In this document: positions 52,954-61,769 of the stretch, piece after piece | Numbering within the stretch: position 1 is the stretch's first letter | Layout of the letters: each line of letters starts with the position of its first letter | Source of the DNA: Oncomelania hupensis | Lineage: Eukaryota; Mollusca; Gastropoda; Littorinimorpha; Pomatiopsidae | NCBI GenBank assembly: GCA_036898135.1 | Contig: CM072527.1 | Coordinates: 1,567,873-1,631,872 of the forward strand | Direction: 5' to 3' | Length of the DNA stretch: 64,000 nucleotides | Position numbers and translations under genes: made by a program | The notes under the pieces: model-generated | Database searches by the model: none | What the model was told of the DNA's origin: nothing | What the model saw: only the letters and a program-made list of their open reading frames with translations

Positions 52954-54559
52954 CATCTCTCTCTTTCTCTCTTACATAAGAAGAGGAGAAATGAGCCATG
53001 ATCCACATTTTGTTGTGATCTAGTGTTTTTTTTTTAAGGCACATCTTTCAACATCTTGCATTGTATTATTATTTAGCACCAAACTGTTTGATTAGGTGAG
53101 ATGGATGACAATGAACTGGCTAAACTGTATTTTACTAAAGTGTGGCCATATTGCAAAATAAAATTTAAAGCAATGTTCAAACGCCTGTCATAATGCCTTG
53201 CAAAAGGTAATAATGATTTGTTGAATTGAATTTGAATATTGTGCCTGCAAGGGAGTTAATTTTGCACTGGATTGCCATTGGACTTTGATGAAATGTGGGA
53301 CATTAGGCCAGCATTCCCTGGCCTGATCAAACCCATTTGGGCACCAAGCTCCAGGAGTCTGCCGTGGAAGTACAGAAGAAAACTGTAGACTACTTGGTAA
53401 CCATTAAGCGCAGATATAGGCATGGTCACGAGTGAAATGCAGAAGAAGATGACAAAGAAGAAGAAGAAGAGCAGAAGAAACATTTAACGTCAAACTTTCT
53501 TCATTACTGGGGAGACACAAAATTTGTGTAGAACACAAAGGGTATAAGTGTCTCACCTACAGAGATGGGACTGGAGTGTATTGACATCACCCTGGATATA
53601 ATACCTAGTCAATTGTGTCCTCCAGGGAATGAGGGAATGATAGGAAAGATTTATCTCCCCTTCTCTGCTGCCAATGGTTTGCATTTGTGGATGTGTGCCA
53701 TAGATACAGATGGTCATTTCTCTATATTCTCAGCTGATCTGGACTTGCTGAAAATCAAGGGACTGATTTTCCAAAGCATAGGGAGACACCTCAATAAAGT
53801 CCTGAGGTAGAACATCTTCATGAGAAAAAAAAAAGTACCCACAATTTGGCTGTTTGGCCACCAAGACGGGAAAGAACCTAATGTTTTGAAAGACAATTCA
53901 TTGCATTCGTCCCCTTTATTTCTGGCAGGCAGAGAGTCAGGAGGGAAGAGCGTGGATGCTATCAGAGCCGTCTATGCGTGATATGATACAGCACATCACC
54001 ACTCTGCTCAACAACGACAACTTGTGGACTGCCAGCAATGCTGCCTTAGTTCTTGCCAGGTAAATATGTAATTGTTGGGGTTTTATTTGTGAAGATGGTT
54101 AAAAGGCGGATTTATGTCTAAGTGTGATGAGTGTAGGCGGGTACTGTTGTCTTATTATATTTGTCCTGTTTTGATTTTATTTATTTATTTTTTTTATGCC
54201 ATGTTTTGTTTGTGATTTTTGTGATGAGTCTTATTGTCGTATAAATTGTATTTGTCCTGTTTTGATGTGGTTTGTATTTTTGGGGCCATGTTTTCTTAAC
54301 CCTGCGACATGCCCAATTTTCCTTTCTTTGCTTAGAAGAATGTGACAGCAGCATCTGGAGATTAATGTGTTCATGTATGGTTTGATGAGTTCGTTGTATA
54401 GAGGCGGTGAATTCCAAATGAATGGGTCTTTGAATTTTTGCATCCGTGACTATTTCAGGCTGTGCATATCGGAAGAAGGATGCAACGCAATTCTGCTTCA
54501 CCCCAATGCTCAAGCCATTCTGTCCTGCCTTGTGCAAGCGCTTGGTGTGGACGAAGCTG
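42351..54559 (+). CDS. Armadillo/HEAT-like helical-repeat protein, 5' four exons
   Basis: Exons 42351-42550, 52462-52648, 53929-54059 and 54459-54559 join with consistent phases (cumulative 200, 387, 518 and 619 nt). The joined N-terminal 206 residues run MAACNWANEEYFSDLMC, GLVRLLGNDNPRVAGNSAYI, MNAAGTMGTLAESQEGRAWM, DNLWTASNAALVLARLCISE and LVQALGVDEAG. The repeated pattern N-A-A/S-(G/A)-x(3)-LA-x(3)-EG, about every 42-48 residues, is typical of armadillo-type alpha-helical repeats, which serve as protein-binding scaffolds. No signal peptide or membrane segment. I do not recognise the ortholog. ATG at 42351 is chosen because the upstream in-frame codons begin with TTG only. The first intron (9.9 kb) contains the nested LINE. 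The reading frame continues past 54559 in phase 1 and the rest is not located. Confidence 0.8.
43555..43608 (-). mobile_element. RTE-like 3' tail, left part (interrupted by LINE)
   Basis: accctattctatcccacgac, then tcgaaagtcattggggtacc and atagatgattgt. The next expected bases (ttaaccagcgtactccatc) are found 3.9 kb away at 47482, across the LINE. Confidence 0.8.
43609..47477 (-). mobile_element. Intact CR1/L2-like LINE, nested in an RTE-like element
   Basis: A minus-strand element with a (TAA)n 3' end at 43609-43625, the gcgctatat-like 3' motif (atatagcggg), a long ORF and a 5' end at about 47477 (tttccttctgt on the plus strand). It interrupts an RTE-like copy exactly within atgattgt/ttaaccag. 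A second copy of its first ~75 bp occurs in plus orientation at 50459-50535. Confidence 0.9.
43999..47340 (-). CDS. LINE polyprotein: endonuclease and reverse transcriptase, intact
   Basis: This is a single uninterrupted ORF of 1113 residues when started at the MDPQVS Met (47340). The frame stays open to 47544, but the first 68 codons (MTLSEAMRVAEDRERW..) belong to the host RTE-like element and flank, so they are excluded. From the MDPQ Met, residues about 160-390 form an APE-type endonuclease (RIASFNAQS, FIQETWF, VLGDINFHF, TSDHF). Residues about 650-920 form a reverse transcriptase (LLDLSAAFDTVDH, GVPQGSVLGP, FADD). The C-terminal part has LVCALVLSRLDYCNSLLAG and WNSLPSHIRN. A basic patch RKRTSRGGKRKQ precedes the endonuclease. 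Such a protein nicks target DNA and reverse-transcribes its RNA in place. The absence of frame breaks suggests recent mobility. The clade (CR1, L2 or Rex1-like) is inferred from motif style. Confidence 0.93.
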   Translation of the reverse strand: MDPQVSVALLCFSFYVRLVTLSFFRFVHCAFLHSRSPPSCSGIPSTSYTREKLLSLKSIRTQLAPDLVFRLKELSIGRHLPRKRTSRGGKRKQNISSIPVVLTHRSPVLSNSNPTLQVASQSECTTRPETHRCNTDNLIHINLSPQPLSSHLDSHSPLGLRIASFNAQSLGPIEKRTALQEFISHKQTDIMFIQETWFRQTGDEGKCSDLTPSGYSVCSLPRSNRGGGLAIIYRNSLSRHLGIITDFVFTHSSFEVVQLSLSVPQQNIHFICIYRTFPSKKNKLTDAIFHQEFPVLLDYCNTLSGTYIVLGDINFHFDQPQQPSTAKMIELLDQFSLSQSVTEPTHSRGHIIDWVMHRPQDNVVRSTLVTQELTSDHFCVMCELSVAAPPSPPMFRKARSLRTMDRDAFKQELTTKVTPELCPTVDQLNSTLQAALDRHAPVAQKKVKATRSAPWYESITDELSEAKKHRRKAEKKWLKSGLEVSKQIFTAAKKRVTKIVQTAKTRYFSDRISSSETCKQLFDICNQLRGKSNATSLPSTHPACQLPEVFCNYFTQKVADIRAALDSHEIPLINPFSPSLTTAKMEVFQPITEQEVKKVILSSKPTSCSLDPIPTPMLIENLDPLLPTITHIINESLSSGVVPSVLKAAVIKPLLKKPSLDKNNLKNYRPVSNLSFLSKVIEKIVLKQLFAYLYDNALLCPNQSAYRPFHSTETALLKVTNDLLLALDNGNVSVLTLLDLSAAFDTVDHHILFNTLQHYFGISGSVLAWFHSYLSDRSQAVTVDGCFSSTADLVCGVPQGSVLGPVLFTLYTKPLLLLLRKHAVESQSFADDTQLYKSTAPSLINSTVQTLENCITDIKSWMTLNKLKLNDDKTEALLIHKHTTSSSISPLPTSLTVGTTNIQFSSSARNLGYILSDDLSLNNHISNVCRSAYTAIRQISSFRHYLTVPATKTLVCALVLSRLDYCNSLLAGSPKHIIDKLQKVQNSAARLVFRAKKRDHITPLLHSLHWLPVQARIEYKLSVLCHNFFTDSCPSYLADLLSVYSPSRTLRSSADTRTLKVPVTRTKTYGQRAFAYSAPKQWNSLPSHIRNIQSTQAFKKALKTHLFKLHYSD
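47478..47938 (-). mobile_element. RTE-like element, right part (interrupted by LINE), with internal duplication
   Basis: Continues the RTE-like 3' region: rc of WTGLTLSEAMRVAEDRERW, of LRWYGHISRTSGLAK-like sequence and of SMEMRCYRRLLGISYTQ. A segment gatgtgctgggtataggaaa..tctgtag appears twice (about 47757 and 47888), so the copy has a short internal duplication at its end. Confidence 0.8.
48290..48460 (+). mobile_element. RTE-like LINE 3' end fragment
   Basis: ggaaggacaacattcatgaa, tggcttgacactgagtgaag and gccccaacgactatcgagtt followed by ggataggataggacagg. Plus orientation, about 170 bp. Confidence 0.85.
48461..49190. other. Intronic stretch, nothing recognised
   Basis: AT-rich intron of the helical-repeat gene. 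A weak rc similarity to the 5S-like SINE lies around 48595-48650 (catccaagtactaa). No ORF of interest. Confidence 0.5.
49190..49300 (+). repeat. Possible tRNA-headed SINE
   Basis: cagtgtggctcagtggtttt has a box A and gaaccagggtttgcatcttg a degenerate box B at tRNA-like spacing, followed by T-rich sequence. A single diverged copy. Confidence 0.4.
49301..50205. other. Intronic stretch, nothing recognised
   Basis: Part of the first intron of the helical-repeat gene. No coding, RNA or named repeat features were found. Confidence 0.5.
50206..50457 (+). repeat. Degenerate short tandem repeat, unit about 17-19 bp
   Basis: Variants of aacatagacctgggg repeat about 14 times with changing spacers. It directly precedes the LINE 5'-end fragment. 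Confidence 0.85.
50459..50535 (+). mobile_element. LINE 5'-end fragment (3'-truncated)
   Basis: acagaaggaaatgtagagct, tgggaaacagaactgctccc and cccctgcttgttggaaacct match the 5' end of the intact LINE (47400-47477) in reverse complement; similarity ends at ctacttg. LINE remnants usually lack the 5' end, so this is unusual. Confidence 0.8.
50920..51225 (-). repeat. tRNA-headed SINE (38780 family), near full length
   Basis: aggatgctatcacaagcttt, gatctgaagagatcgctatt, gactgactgcatccaatact, ggagtacccagagaaaaccc and cataggaaacctgcaccctg are in the reverse order of the 38780 copy, up to the head region. Confidence 0.75.
51507..51722 (+). repeat. Dispersed repeat, copy 2 (pair with 2157-2335)
   Basis: Same order and orientation as 2157-2335, with an extra A-rich stretch and small duplication of the cctggctg segment near 51640-51680. 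Confidence 0.75.
51915..52140 (+). repeat. SINE fragment of the minisatellite-forming family
   Basis: ctccttccaatcagagtata, ggctttaaagatcctgatgc and tcatgtcctaacagcgagtg match the left half of the 27885 copy. No tandem growth here. Confidence 0.7.
52462..52648 (+). CDS. Helical-repeat gene exon 2
   Basis: Acceptor ctgcag. Encodes VAGNSAYIIGTLAESDLGCG, RIMALAKSRHAESRRILADL and TRMLTFDDAESVMNAAGTMG. Donor GTATGT. Two armadillo-like helical units. Confidence 0.85.
52860..52975 (+). repeat. ca and ct dinucleotide repeats
   Basis: cacacacacac then ctctctctctct, in the intron after exon 2. Confidence 0.97.
53929..54059 (+). CDS. Helical-repeat gene exon 3
   Basis: Acceptor tggcag. Encodes AESQEGRAWMLSEPSMRDMI, QHITTLLNNDNLWTASNAAL and VLA. 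Donor GTAAAT. Confidence 0.87.
54459..54559 (+). CDS. Helical-repeat gene exon 4
   Basis: Acceptor tttcag. Encodes LCISEEGCNAILLHPNAQAI, then LSCLVQALGVDEAG. Donor GTACAT, ending in phase 1. Confidence 0.85.
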
Positions 54560-57219
54560 GTACATAAGAATTTTTTGTTTAATAAATATTTTATTTTGAA
54601 TCTTGCAAGACCTTCTTCACTCCTTCTTGTTTTAAAATATTTTATTTTAAATCTTTGTGTGATTTTCTTCTTCCTTTCTTCTTCTTTTTCATCAGTCCAT
54701 TGTTGAGTGATCTATCTTTTTTCCTTTGTGATGTTCTCATACTTCTGTTTCCTTCCCTAAAGTAGTGGCCACATTTGGCTTACATTTTACAGCTTATGCT
54801 TTTGGGTCACAGTAGTGGCGCCATGTTTATCATGGCCTGGTTCAAATTTATAAACCTGTGTAGCTGTGTAATCTCACTTTAACCAGGCATTTTTTCATGA
54901 CCATGTAATGTATTCTTCCAAGATTTTACTATAATCTGAAACAACTTTACTAAGATCGACACGCAACAGGTGAATTCAACAGCCTTAGCTCGCCAAGTCG
55001 TGTGTAGCAGACAACCTATTTTGCGTGTAATCATGCGTGTGGAAGGAGTTTAGGTTGATCTCTAAACTCGCGACATCACACTGTCGCTTCTGATTGGTCT
55101 TTGTAGGTCTGGCTGATGTATTTTTGTAGAAGAAATCAAACATCCGCTATCCTTGTGAAATGTTGCATTAGCCAATACGCAAGGAAATACATAAGGAATA
55201 TATAAGTGTAACACAAGTGTGGCCTGGTGCTACAGTGGCTGGGCCTTAAATGGTGTCTCTTGTGTTTCAATCTCTTTGCTGTATGACAATTATGCATATT
55301 CTCAGCATAGGTATTTATCAATCTTTCATTTCTTGTGGTATTCTGTTGGGGATTGAATTAATAATGTTGAACTCTTACTAGTATATAATCCTTAGAATTG
55401 ATATGGGTGTTGCTCACTTTTTAAATTCTATTTTAGTTATTAGTTCCAGAACTGTAAAGCTCTGGAACTATTATTTTTACCTTTGTCCATCCGACACCCA
55501 GCCAGCGTCCGTCCATAGGTGACATTTGAGCACTTTTCTCTAAAACTAATGGACGGATTTCTTTTATCTTCAAATTATTGTTATATTTCACAATATTTTT
55601 AGAGCTCCGATTCATGTCTGTCTACCTTTTTTTTAAAAAATATAGGTATTACTTTAGGTTGTTTTTTTCCTTCAACGTTTAAGTCTTTACATTTTACTTC
55701 AGTATTTACTGAAAACATATGTAGCACTTATTGTAGCAGTTCTTCTTCGTCTTCTTGTTGTTGTTGAGTTGAGCAAACACAATCAATTTGTTGAATCACT
55801 TGCTGCTGTGGGTTGTTAGCCAGAAGTTGCAGTGATGGTGTGATGTAAACAGAAAAAAAAAAAAATAAAATAATAAAATTAACCAAACAAATGTGTTTGC
55901 AAATGAGTTATGCTGTTGTGGTCACAGTTCAGAATTTTTTTTATTATTATGATTATTTTGTTATTGACCTCAGCAAATAGGACTTTTTATGTCATGGTAA
56001 CTAACAGTTCACCTACTTATAGGTCTTTAGATATTTATTTGAAAGTGTGTCTGAGGTCAAGATAAAAATTGAGGAGGAACTTATAAAATGTCTCTTTTGC
56101 GTTAAAAGATGACAATTTCCATATTATGTGTTCATACATTTTTGTGTGTGTGTAATATTTGCACAAATTTAATCTTAATTTTGTTTTAGGATGTATAAAG
56201 AAAAAGGTAATCCACTATTGCAGTAATTGGCTTATCTCCCTTAGAATAGCAAAAGTGTCACAGGCGTCCAACTGATGAATGCAGCGGTTGTTGAGGAACG
56301 TGCTCCAATACTTTTGTGTGAATTCATCAGGCGGGAGTTTTGAGTGCCTGTGGTGTTGAGTGATGCATAATGACTGTATCCAGGGGTCCTTTGCTAGATT
56401 TGCAAAGTGACATTATTGAAAAACTAAATGTCTTTTTAAACTGCTGACTTCTATATTTCTTTTTTTTTTTTTTTGAAAGCTTAAAAATATGGATTATTAA
56501 AGTTAAACTCTTCCATGATCATACTGTTTAGTTTTAAAAGTTTGATATAATAATAATAATAATGACTTCAGACTCACTTTAACAAAGGCGTCTAAACATA
56601 TCTGTCATTAAATGTTGTAACAATTGTTAGATGTAATTAGAATAAGCTAACAGTTTTAGTTAGTGGTCTTACTAACTGTGTCTTATGGGTTCATGTTTCA
56701 ATATTCTTAATTTTAGATTTTTGTGATATCATGGGCAGTTGTTGTTGTTGCGTAAATAGTCATAATTATTCACCCTGCATTGAACTGTCTGTCTCCAGTA
56801 TCTATTCACTAATCTGCACATCACATCATCATCTTCTTCCTTTCTATCTTTAAGCTGAAAAGGCGTAGACATCAATTTGAAGGAGGCATGATTAAGTATT
56901 GCTTCAATATATAAATAAATAATTTTAGTTTTTTTAATCTTTGATTCACTTTCATTGATTTTATTTTAGGTTTTTCACGGAAGCAAACTTCTTTATATTC
57001 GCTCCTATGGCTTTTTCTAATGATTATAACATTGAGTTTGGAAGAAAAAAAAAAGGTTTTAATGCCAGCGAATTCCCATCTAAAATTTGCATCTATGGCA
57101 TTTCAGCTTCAGTATGTCTCATCTTTGAAATGTCTTGTTGTACTTTTCATGATGTTATTATTCTGTTGACTCTGGATCAATGTTCCCATCATAATATCGT
57201 GTCTCCTACGTTTTTGCAG
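54560..57219. other. Long stretch without recognised exon
   Basis: AT-rich sequence presumed to be intron of the helical-repeat gene. A ggaactattatttttacctt / tccgtccatag-type low-copy repeat near 55440-55560 and poly-T/A tracts are the only structure seen. Confidence 0.45.
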
Positions 57220-57255
57220 TAAAGCGCCATAACTTGACAGCCAGTGGTCTGACGA
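57220..57255 (+). CDS. Candidate 36-nt microexon of the helical-repeat gene
   Basis: A good acceptor (cgtttttgcag) and a donor-like gtacgt bracket 36 nt in the required phase, giving VKRHNLTASGLT after the split Gly/Val codon. No stop is introduced. No homology supports it, so it is listed only as a possibility. Confidence 0.2.
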
Positions 57256-57829
57256 GTACGTTCTTCATTTTAACAAAAAATATATTTTAATTCCCAGTAC
57301 CAATATTTTTTGGGATTGTCACTAACACACACAAAAAAGTTTGCTTTGAATGTATTTATATTCAGTGTGAGTAATTATCGTAGTTTCATTAAGAGTGACT
57401 GAGTTCTAGTGTTGCATGCAAAATATATATATCTGTTTGACGTTTAGCGTTGTGTTAATTTCCAGTGATTAATAACGAATAGCAAACATTTTGTTAATGA
57501 GTAGGGAAGTTTAAATCAGCGTTTAATGTCAGTGTGCACAGGTTTCAGTCAGCATTTTATTTTCATCCTGCACACACACACACACCAATAAGTATCATTG
57601 CACTTTTTTCATGCACTGTTGAGTTTTTTTTAAACAGCGTTTTATTGGAGTTTGTATTTTGATCATGTGATTTTTTTTTAGGTAGAATGTTCTATTTTCA
57701 CTTCTAATTACAACAAATGATTTCTTTCTAAATTCATAGATTCTGTTTTCTTATGTTTCATTTTGAGTTATTTCTTCTTTTTGGTTTGTCCCTTGACTTA
57801 ATTTTAAATAATTTTACCCAAAAGTGCAG

Positions 57830-58110
57830 TGGTTGGAGCACTCGCTACTGTGTCGAAAGTGAAGCACCGTCCGGTGCGGTTAGCACTTGGATGGGTGACC
57901 GCTAAGGTGTGAAGCGACAAACAACAACGCCCCCAGTTGACTCAACTGTGATTGAGTACCTACTCTCTTGAGGGTGGGGAAGGTAAAGCAGCGAGGGAGA
58001 GAGTTGGGCATCACCCTCATTACGCTGGCCCAAGATAAGTGTGATCTCCAACATCACGCTCCCCTACGGCCACAAGGCTATGGGACTACCTTTACCTTTA
58101 CCTTTACATT
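57830..58110 (+). repeat. SINE with tRNA-like and 5S rRNA-like head, copy 2
   Basis: gtgcagtggttggagcactc is followed by aagtgaagcaccgtccggtg and cggttagcacttggatgggt gaccgc, closely following the 5S rRNA box A to box C stretch in order and spacing. The body gtggggaaggtaaagcagcg is shared with 30965-31205. The tail is acctttacctttaccttt. Confidence 0.78.
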
Positions 58111-59224
58111 CTGCTGACATTTTACATTCTGATTGTGAATCTGATCCTTAGTGAGTCGTTTATCTGTGAACATATTTAACAACACAAATAGTACATGCAG
58201 CTTCAGCAGACGACAAGCAGCACCTGAATTTGTCAGTTCATTCAAAATGAGTGACATTTTGGCAGGAGGTAATCTTGTCACAGTTATCACGGTAATTTTA
58301 TTTATTTTTTTGTTGGGGGAGGGGAGTGAGGGGAGGAGGGAGAAAGAGTCAACCAGCTTCAAACCACTGCCTGTTTTCTCTTTGAGGATTTAAAAATTGA
58401 CTCTTTTTTTTTTCTCACTTTGTCATTGCATGGCAGTATTAAATCTGCTTGCTACGCTATAACTGGACACAGACTGTTTCGCCAACTCTTCAGTAAATGA
58501 AAGCATTATTATTATATTCACTTGTTCACTTGATTTACTATATTCACTTCGTATTCCTGTGTACTGACTTTTGTTTGTTTTGGTAGTCTGCATGTAATTG
58601 TATTCTCCATTGTGTACACTAAACTTGCACTGTGTTTCTGTAGTGTCTACAGCCAATTCTCGTCCTAACCTTGTCCCCACATCTATGAAGTTGATTCTTC
58701 CTCTCTGTGTTCGTAAGTGGTAGTAGTAACCTGCTGTGTGTCCGCTAGCTTTGACATTTGCGCATGCAGATTGCAAATCTGTAGATCTATATATGTGTGT
58801 TTGTTTGTTTGTGGAATGGAATTATAGCTGTTTGGTGCTAATTTGTTTTATTTTGGGTTTGTTGTGGATGTTATTTTATTTTTTTGTAAAATGTTTGTTT
58901 TTATGAGGACCTCTCTCCACTTGCCCCCCAACCCTCTTCTTGCCCTCCCCAATCCAGCTCTCAAAAAAATCTGGTTTTGTTCAGTGATATTCCTTTATTA
59001 AATTTGGCCATTTCCTAGACGTTTGGACACGCAACAATATTTTAGTTTGCAAATATATAGACCCCACATCTTTCTGTTCGTGAAAGATCATTTCCCACAG
59101 CTATACAAAGTTAGAAAATTTTTATTTTAATGGAAATGGTAGCCTGAAAGGGCATTGAAAAGCCAGCATTGCAGTTAGTGCCGCTCCATATATGTTCTGC
59201 CCAAATTTCCAAGTGGTTTGTGTA
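58111..59224. other. Stretch with no recognised feature
   Basis: No exon, RNA gene or named repeat was found. T-rich and G/T-rich tracts only. Confidence 0.45.
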
Positions 59225-60657
59225 TGCTTTATTCATTTTTGACTCGCATGCATAGCAATGTGAGTCTATGTACTTTTTTTCCACATTTTGGCAAATCTGT
59301 GCAAGATGAGTCATACATAGTTCAAAAATGATATTTTTTAAAAAGTCTGTCCGTCCGTCTATCTTTCCGCCATCTGCCGTCCGCTATCTGTGCAAAAACT
59401 TTAAAGTGGATAAGTACTCAGAACCTATTTTAGCTATTACAACCAAAGTTGATGAGATGAGACCTCAGAAATGATCACTGAATGAATGACTGCACGTCAA
59501 GGTCACAAGGCCATCAAATGTTAGTCAAAAAATGAAAATGTTTTACAAAATTTGATTTTTTGACTTTTTTTTCTAGGTTATTAATATTGAACTTATGATT
59601 CTTTGATGCATGATAAATATCAATGAGACACAAATCTTATGCAATTTTGGTCAACCTCACTCCAAGGTTAAGTTCACTGGAGCTGTCCAAATCGGCCTGT
59701 ATAGGTAATTTCAAGTGACCTTGACCCTAAACTGGGAGAAATATTAAGTCCAAACTAGTTGTATTTAGGATGATGATGTCCATTTATAAAGTGCGTATCT
59801 CCATCCATTGTCGAATGCTCCGTGTGCGGGCTGATACAGGATGTAACTCAAGCTGCCGGAGGTGCCAACTTGCAGCCTTTGGGTGCATAGTCTGACACCT
59901 AGACAACTGAGCACAATCCTGTGTGATTGGGGATGGGGGAAGGGACTTTGTGCGTGCTGGGTGTATTTGTGTAGCCGGCACACACCCGTCTAGGACATGA
60001 GCATCAGGATCTTTAAAGTCCCTCATTCAATGGAATGCATGCATGCACACACAAGACCTCGGTTTATACTCCCATCCGGAAAAGTAGGAGTGCAGTGTCT
60101 CAGGTGAATCACACACTACCTGTACAGGCTGCAATGTTACCGCCTGAAATTGCAGTACACTTTCTACACCATTGAGCTAACTGCGTATCCCATTTATTTA
60201 GAGATGATAGATTGATCTTTGATATATGTATCGTTTTTGCCTTGATCTTGAAGGTCGAGGTCATTTTAGGCCTTTCAAAAACATACCATAAATAGGTCAT
60301 CCTACAGTGGGATGGCTTTTTATTTAACCCATTGTATACCACAACATTGAGTTTTTACATCAGACATGCATGAAAGATCATGTGAGGGTCAAGGTCGTCC
60401 CAAGGTCAAGGTCACTGAAGACCAAGGTCATCCCAAGGTAACTTTTTTTGTTGTTTCCGTAATACAACTTTTGTTGTACTTTATTTGATAGTACATGACT
60501 GTATTTGGAGCTGGAGGTCAATGTCATCTGACGGTCAAGAGCATTGAAAGATCAAAGTCCGTATTACTTGGCATTTTAATGCCACGTACTATTTCATTTA
60601 GTTTTTTCTGGAGACTCATTTTCATATTAAATGTTTCAAGTTCTATAAGGAGCATTC
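59225..60657 (-). mobile_element. Half-site-rich dispersed element, copy 4 (split by SINE)
   Basis: Minus-oriented: tttgactcgcatgcatagca at 59238 is the right end and ctataaggagcattcaag near 60650 the truncated left end. A SINE interrupts it at 59768-60197. The stretch 60380-60440 has several TCAAGGTCA or CCAAGGTCA copies in 60 bp. Confidence 0.78.
59768..60197 (-). repeat. Full-length SINE of the minisatellite-forming family, nested
   Basis: Inserted in element copy 4 at ttgtatttag, with tatttag on both sides as a probable 7-bp target duplication. The tail at its left is gatgatgatg (catcatcatc on the sense strand). The head at its right reads, on the minus strand, GCAGTTAGCTCAATGGTGTA (box A-like); box B is degenerate. 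It contains single copies of all segments amplified at 13.6-14.3 kb and 16.0-20.9 kb. Confidence 0.8.
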
Positions 60658-60860
60658 AAGATTCAAGATTCAAGATAATTTATTGCCAAGTGAATAATAC
60701 ACAAGGAATGCATTCGGTAAAAGCTGCAGCACCACACAAAAGCACATATAAAACATAGAGAACATGTGAACAAGCTAACAGCAAATCACAATAAAAGGAT
60801 AAGAAGATAAAGTCATGAAACGAATGAACTGTACAAAAGGGCAAATATATATTTGAGCAT
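60655..60860 (-). repeat. Probable LINE or SINE 3' end with attcaag tail
   Basis: attcaagattcaagattcaa at the left, then gataatttattgccaagtga. Heptamer-tailed ends of this form are typical of non-LTR element 3' ends; no coding part is seen. Confidence 0.45.
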
Positions 60861-61140
60861 GTAAGCAGTATGGACTTTGCACTTCTAATTATTATTAATT
60901 TTAAATTCCATATTTATTTATTCACTTACTTATTTATTTAATTTATTTATTTGTAGATTTACTTATTGAATTTATATGTCGGTCTGCATAAGCCAAGTAT
61001 GCAGCTTAATCTGTTAATTTAGTTCCACCTCCATTAGCTCAGTGGTTCTTCTTCTTCTTCCTGATAAGTAACCACAATCGTCGTGTCGATCACTATGTTA
61101 CTATTAGGGGTCTGCGCAAATATGAATTTAGGCACTGCTG

Positions 61141-61206
61141 ATGGGTATGTGGTGGGTGGGGGTGGAGGGTTGGAAGGGAGTGGGATGGGAGGGAGGGGGC
61201 GGGGCT
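61141..61206 (+). other. G-rich tract
   Basis: gggtgggggtggagggttgg and gggatgggagggagggggcg give multiple G runs with short loops, a likely quadruplex-forming sequence upstream of the piggyBac gene. Confidence 0.55.
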
Positions 61207-61349
61207 GTTGTGGATCAGAGGTGGGCAGAGGCCCCTGACACAAATGTCACAATGGCCTCTACCACTGACTGTGGTAAGCAGTTTCAGTCCTTAACAGTCC
61301 TCGGCAGGAACGAGGCGTGTTGGTACTAGGTGCGGCAGTTTATTTGGGA

Positions 61350-61552
61350 ATATTGCTGGTTGTGGCCACGGATGGTTAAGCATTCATTCGCCTAGCACAC
61401 CAATGATCCTGGTTCGAATCTGTGATGGACAAGATAGAAATGGCCACTTTCTAACATTCATCTTAGCAGCAAGATTGCTCTGGTGGTTCAGTGTTGATTT
61501 AGGTCTTGGCCCCTATCTTGCTTAATGGATATCGCCACTAGTGGGTGTAGAT
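61350..61552 (+). repeat. tRNA-headed SINE (family reference copy)
   Basis: Head gtggccacggatggttaagc (box A) and gatcctggttcgaatctgtg (box B GGTTCGAATC, near-perfect). The body contains gcaagattgctctggtggtt. The tail through about 61552 matches the ends of the copies at 26795 and 33665. It lies directly upstream of the piggyBac gene. Confidence 0.75.
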
Positions 61553-61769
61553 GTCGGCCGAAAGCTCTAAACAGGCAAAAACGTCCGAAAGCGTCCGTAT
61601 CAACCATTATTTATATTCTCGCGTTGTGTGAAAGATCGCGAGACTTCCCGCATTTGACTTCCGGTTTGTTCTGTTGTAACAACATTCGATTTCGTTTGCA
61701 CAAGTTTTCTCTTTGATGCGTTCGAATTTTCGATTTTTGTTTTCAATTTTTTGTGTGTGAAGGTCTAAA
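61553..61769 (+). promoter_or_regulatory. Upstream region of the piggyBac gene
   Basis: It contains gatcgcgagacttcccgcat (TCTCGCGA on the other strand, 61634-61643 area) and gacttccggtttg (61660-61672), an exact ACTTCCGGT ETS-type site. Both are motifs characteristic of housekeeping promoters. A natural initiator context aaaatgg surrounds the ATG. No piggyBac left terminal repeat is visible in it. Confidence 0.5.

Noticed and set aside
57830..57930. 5S rRNA gene
   Set aside because: Only the internal-promoter half resembles 5S; the 5' third and the 3' end are missing and it is followed by a SINE body.
61350..61415. tRNA gene with a good GGTTCGAATC box
   Set aside because: Head of a SINE family with at least three other copies in the window.
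61526..61529. TTAA at 61526 as left border of the piggyBac element
   Set aside because: The sequence across it aligns with the 3' tail of the 61350 SINE family, and the following bases do not resemble CCCTTTACTGGGC.
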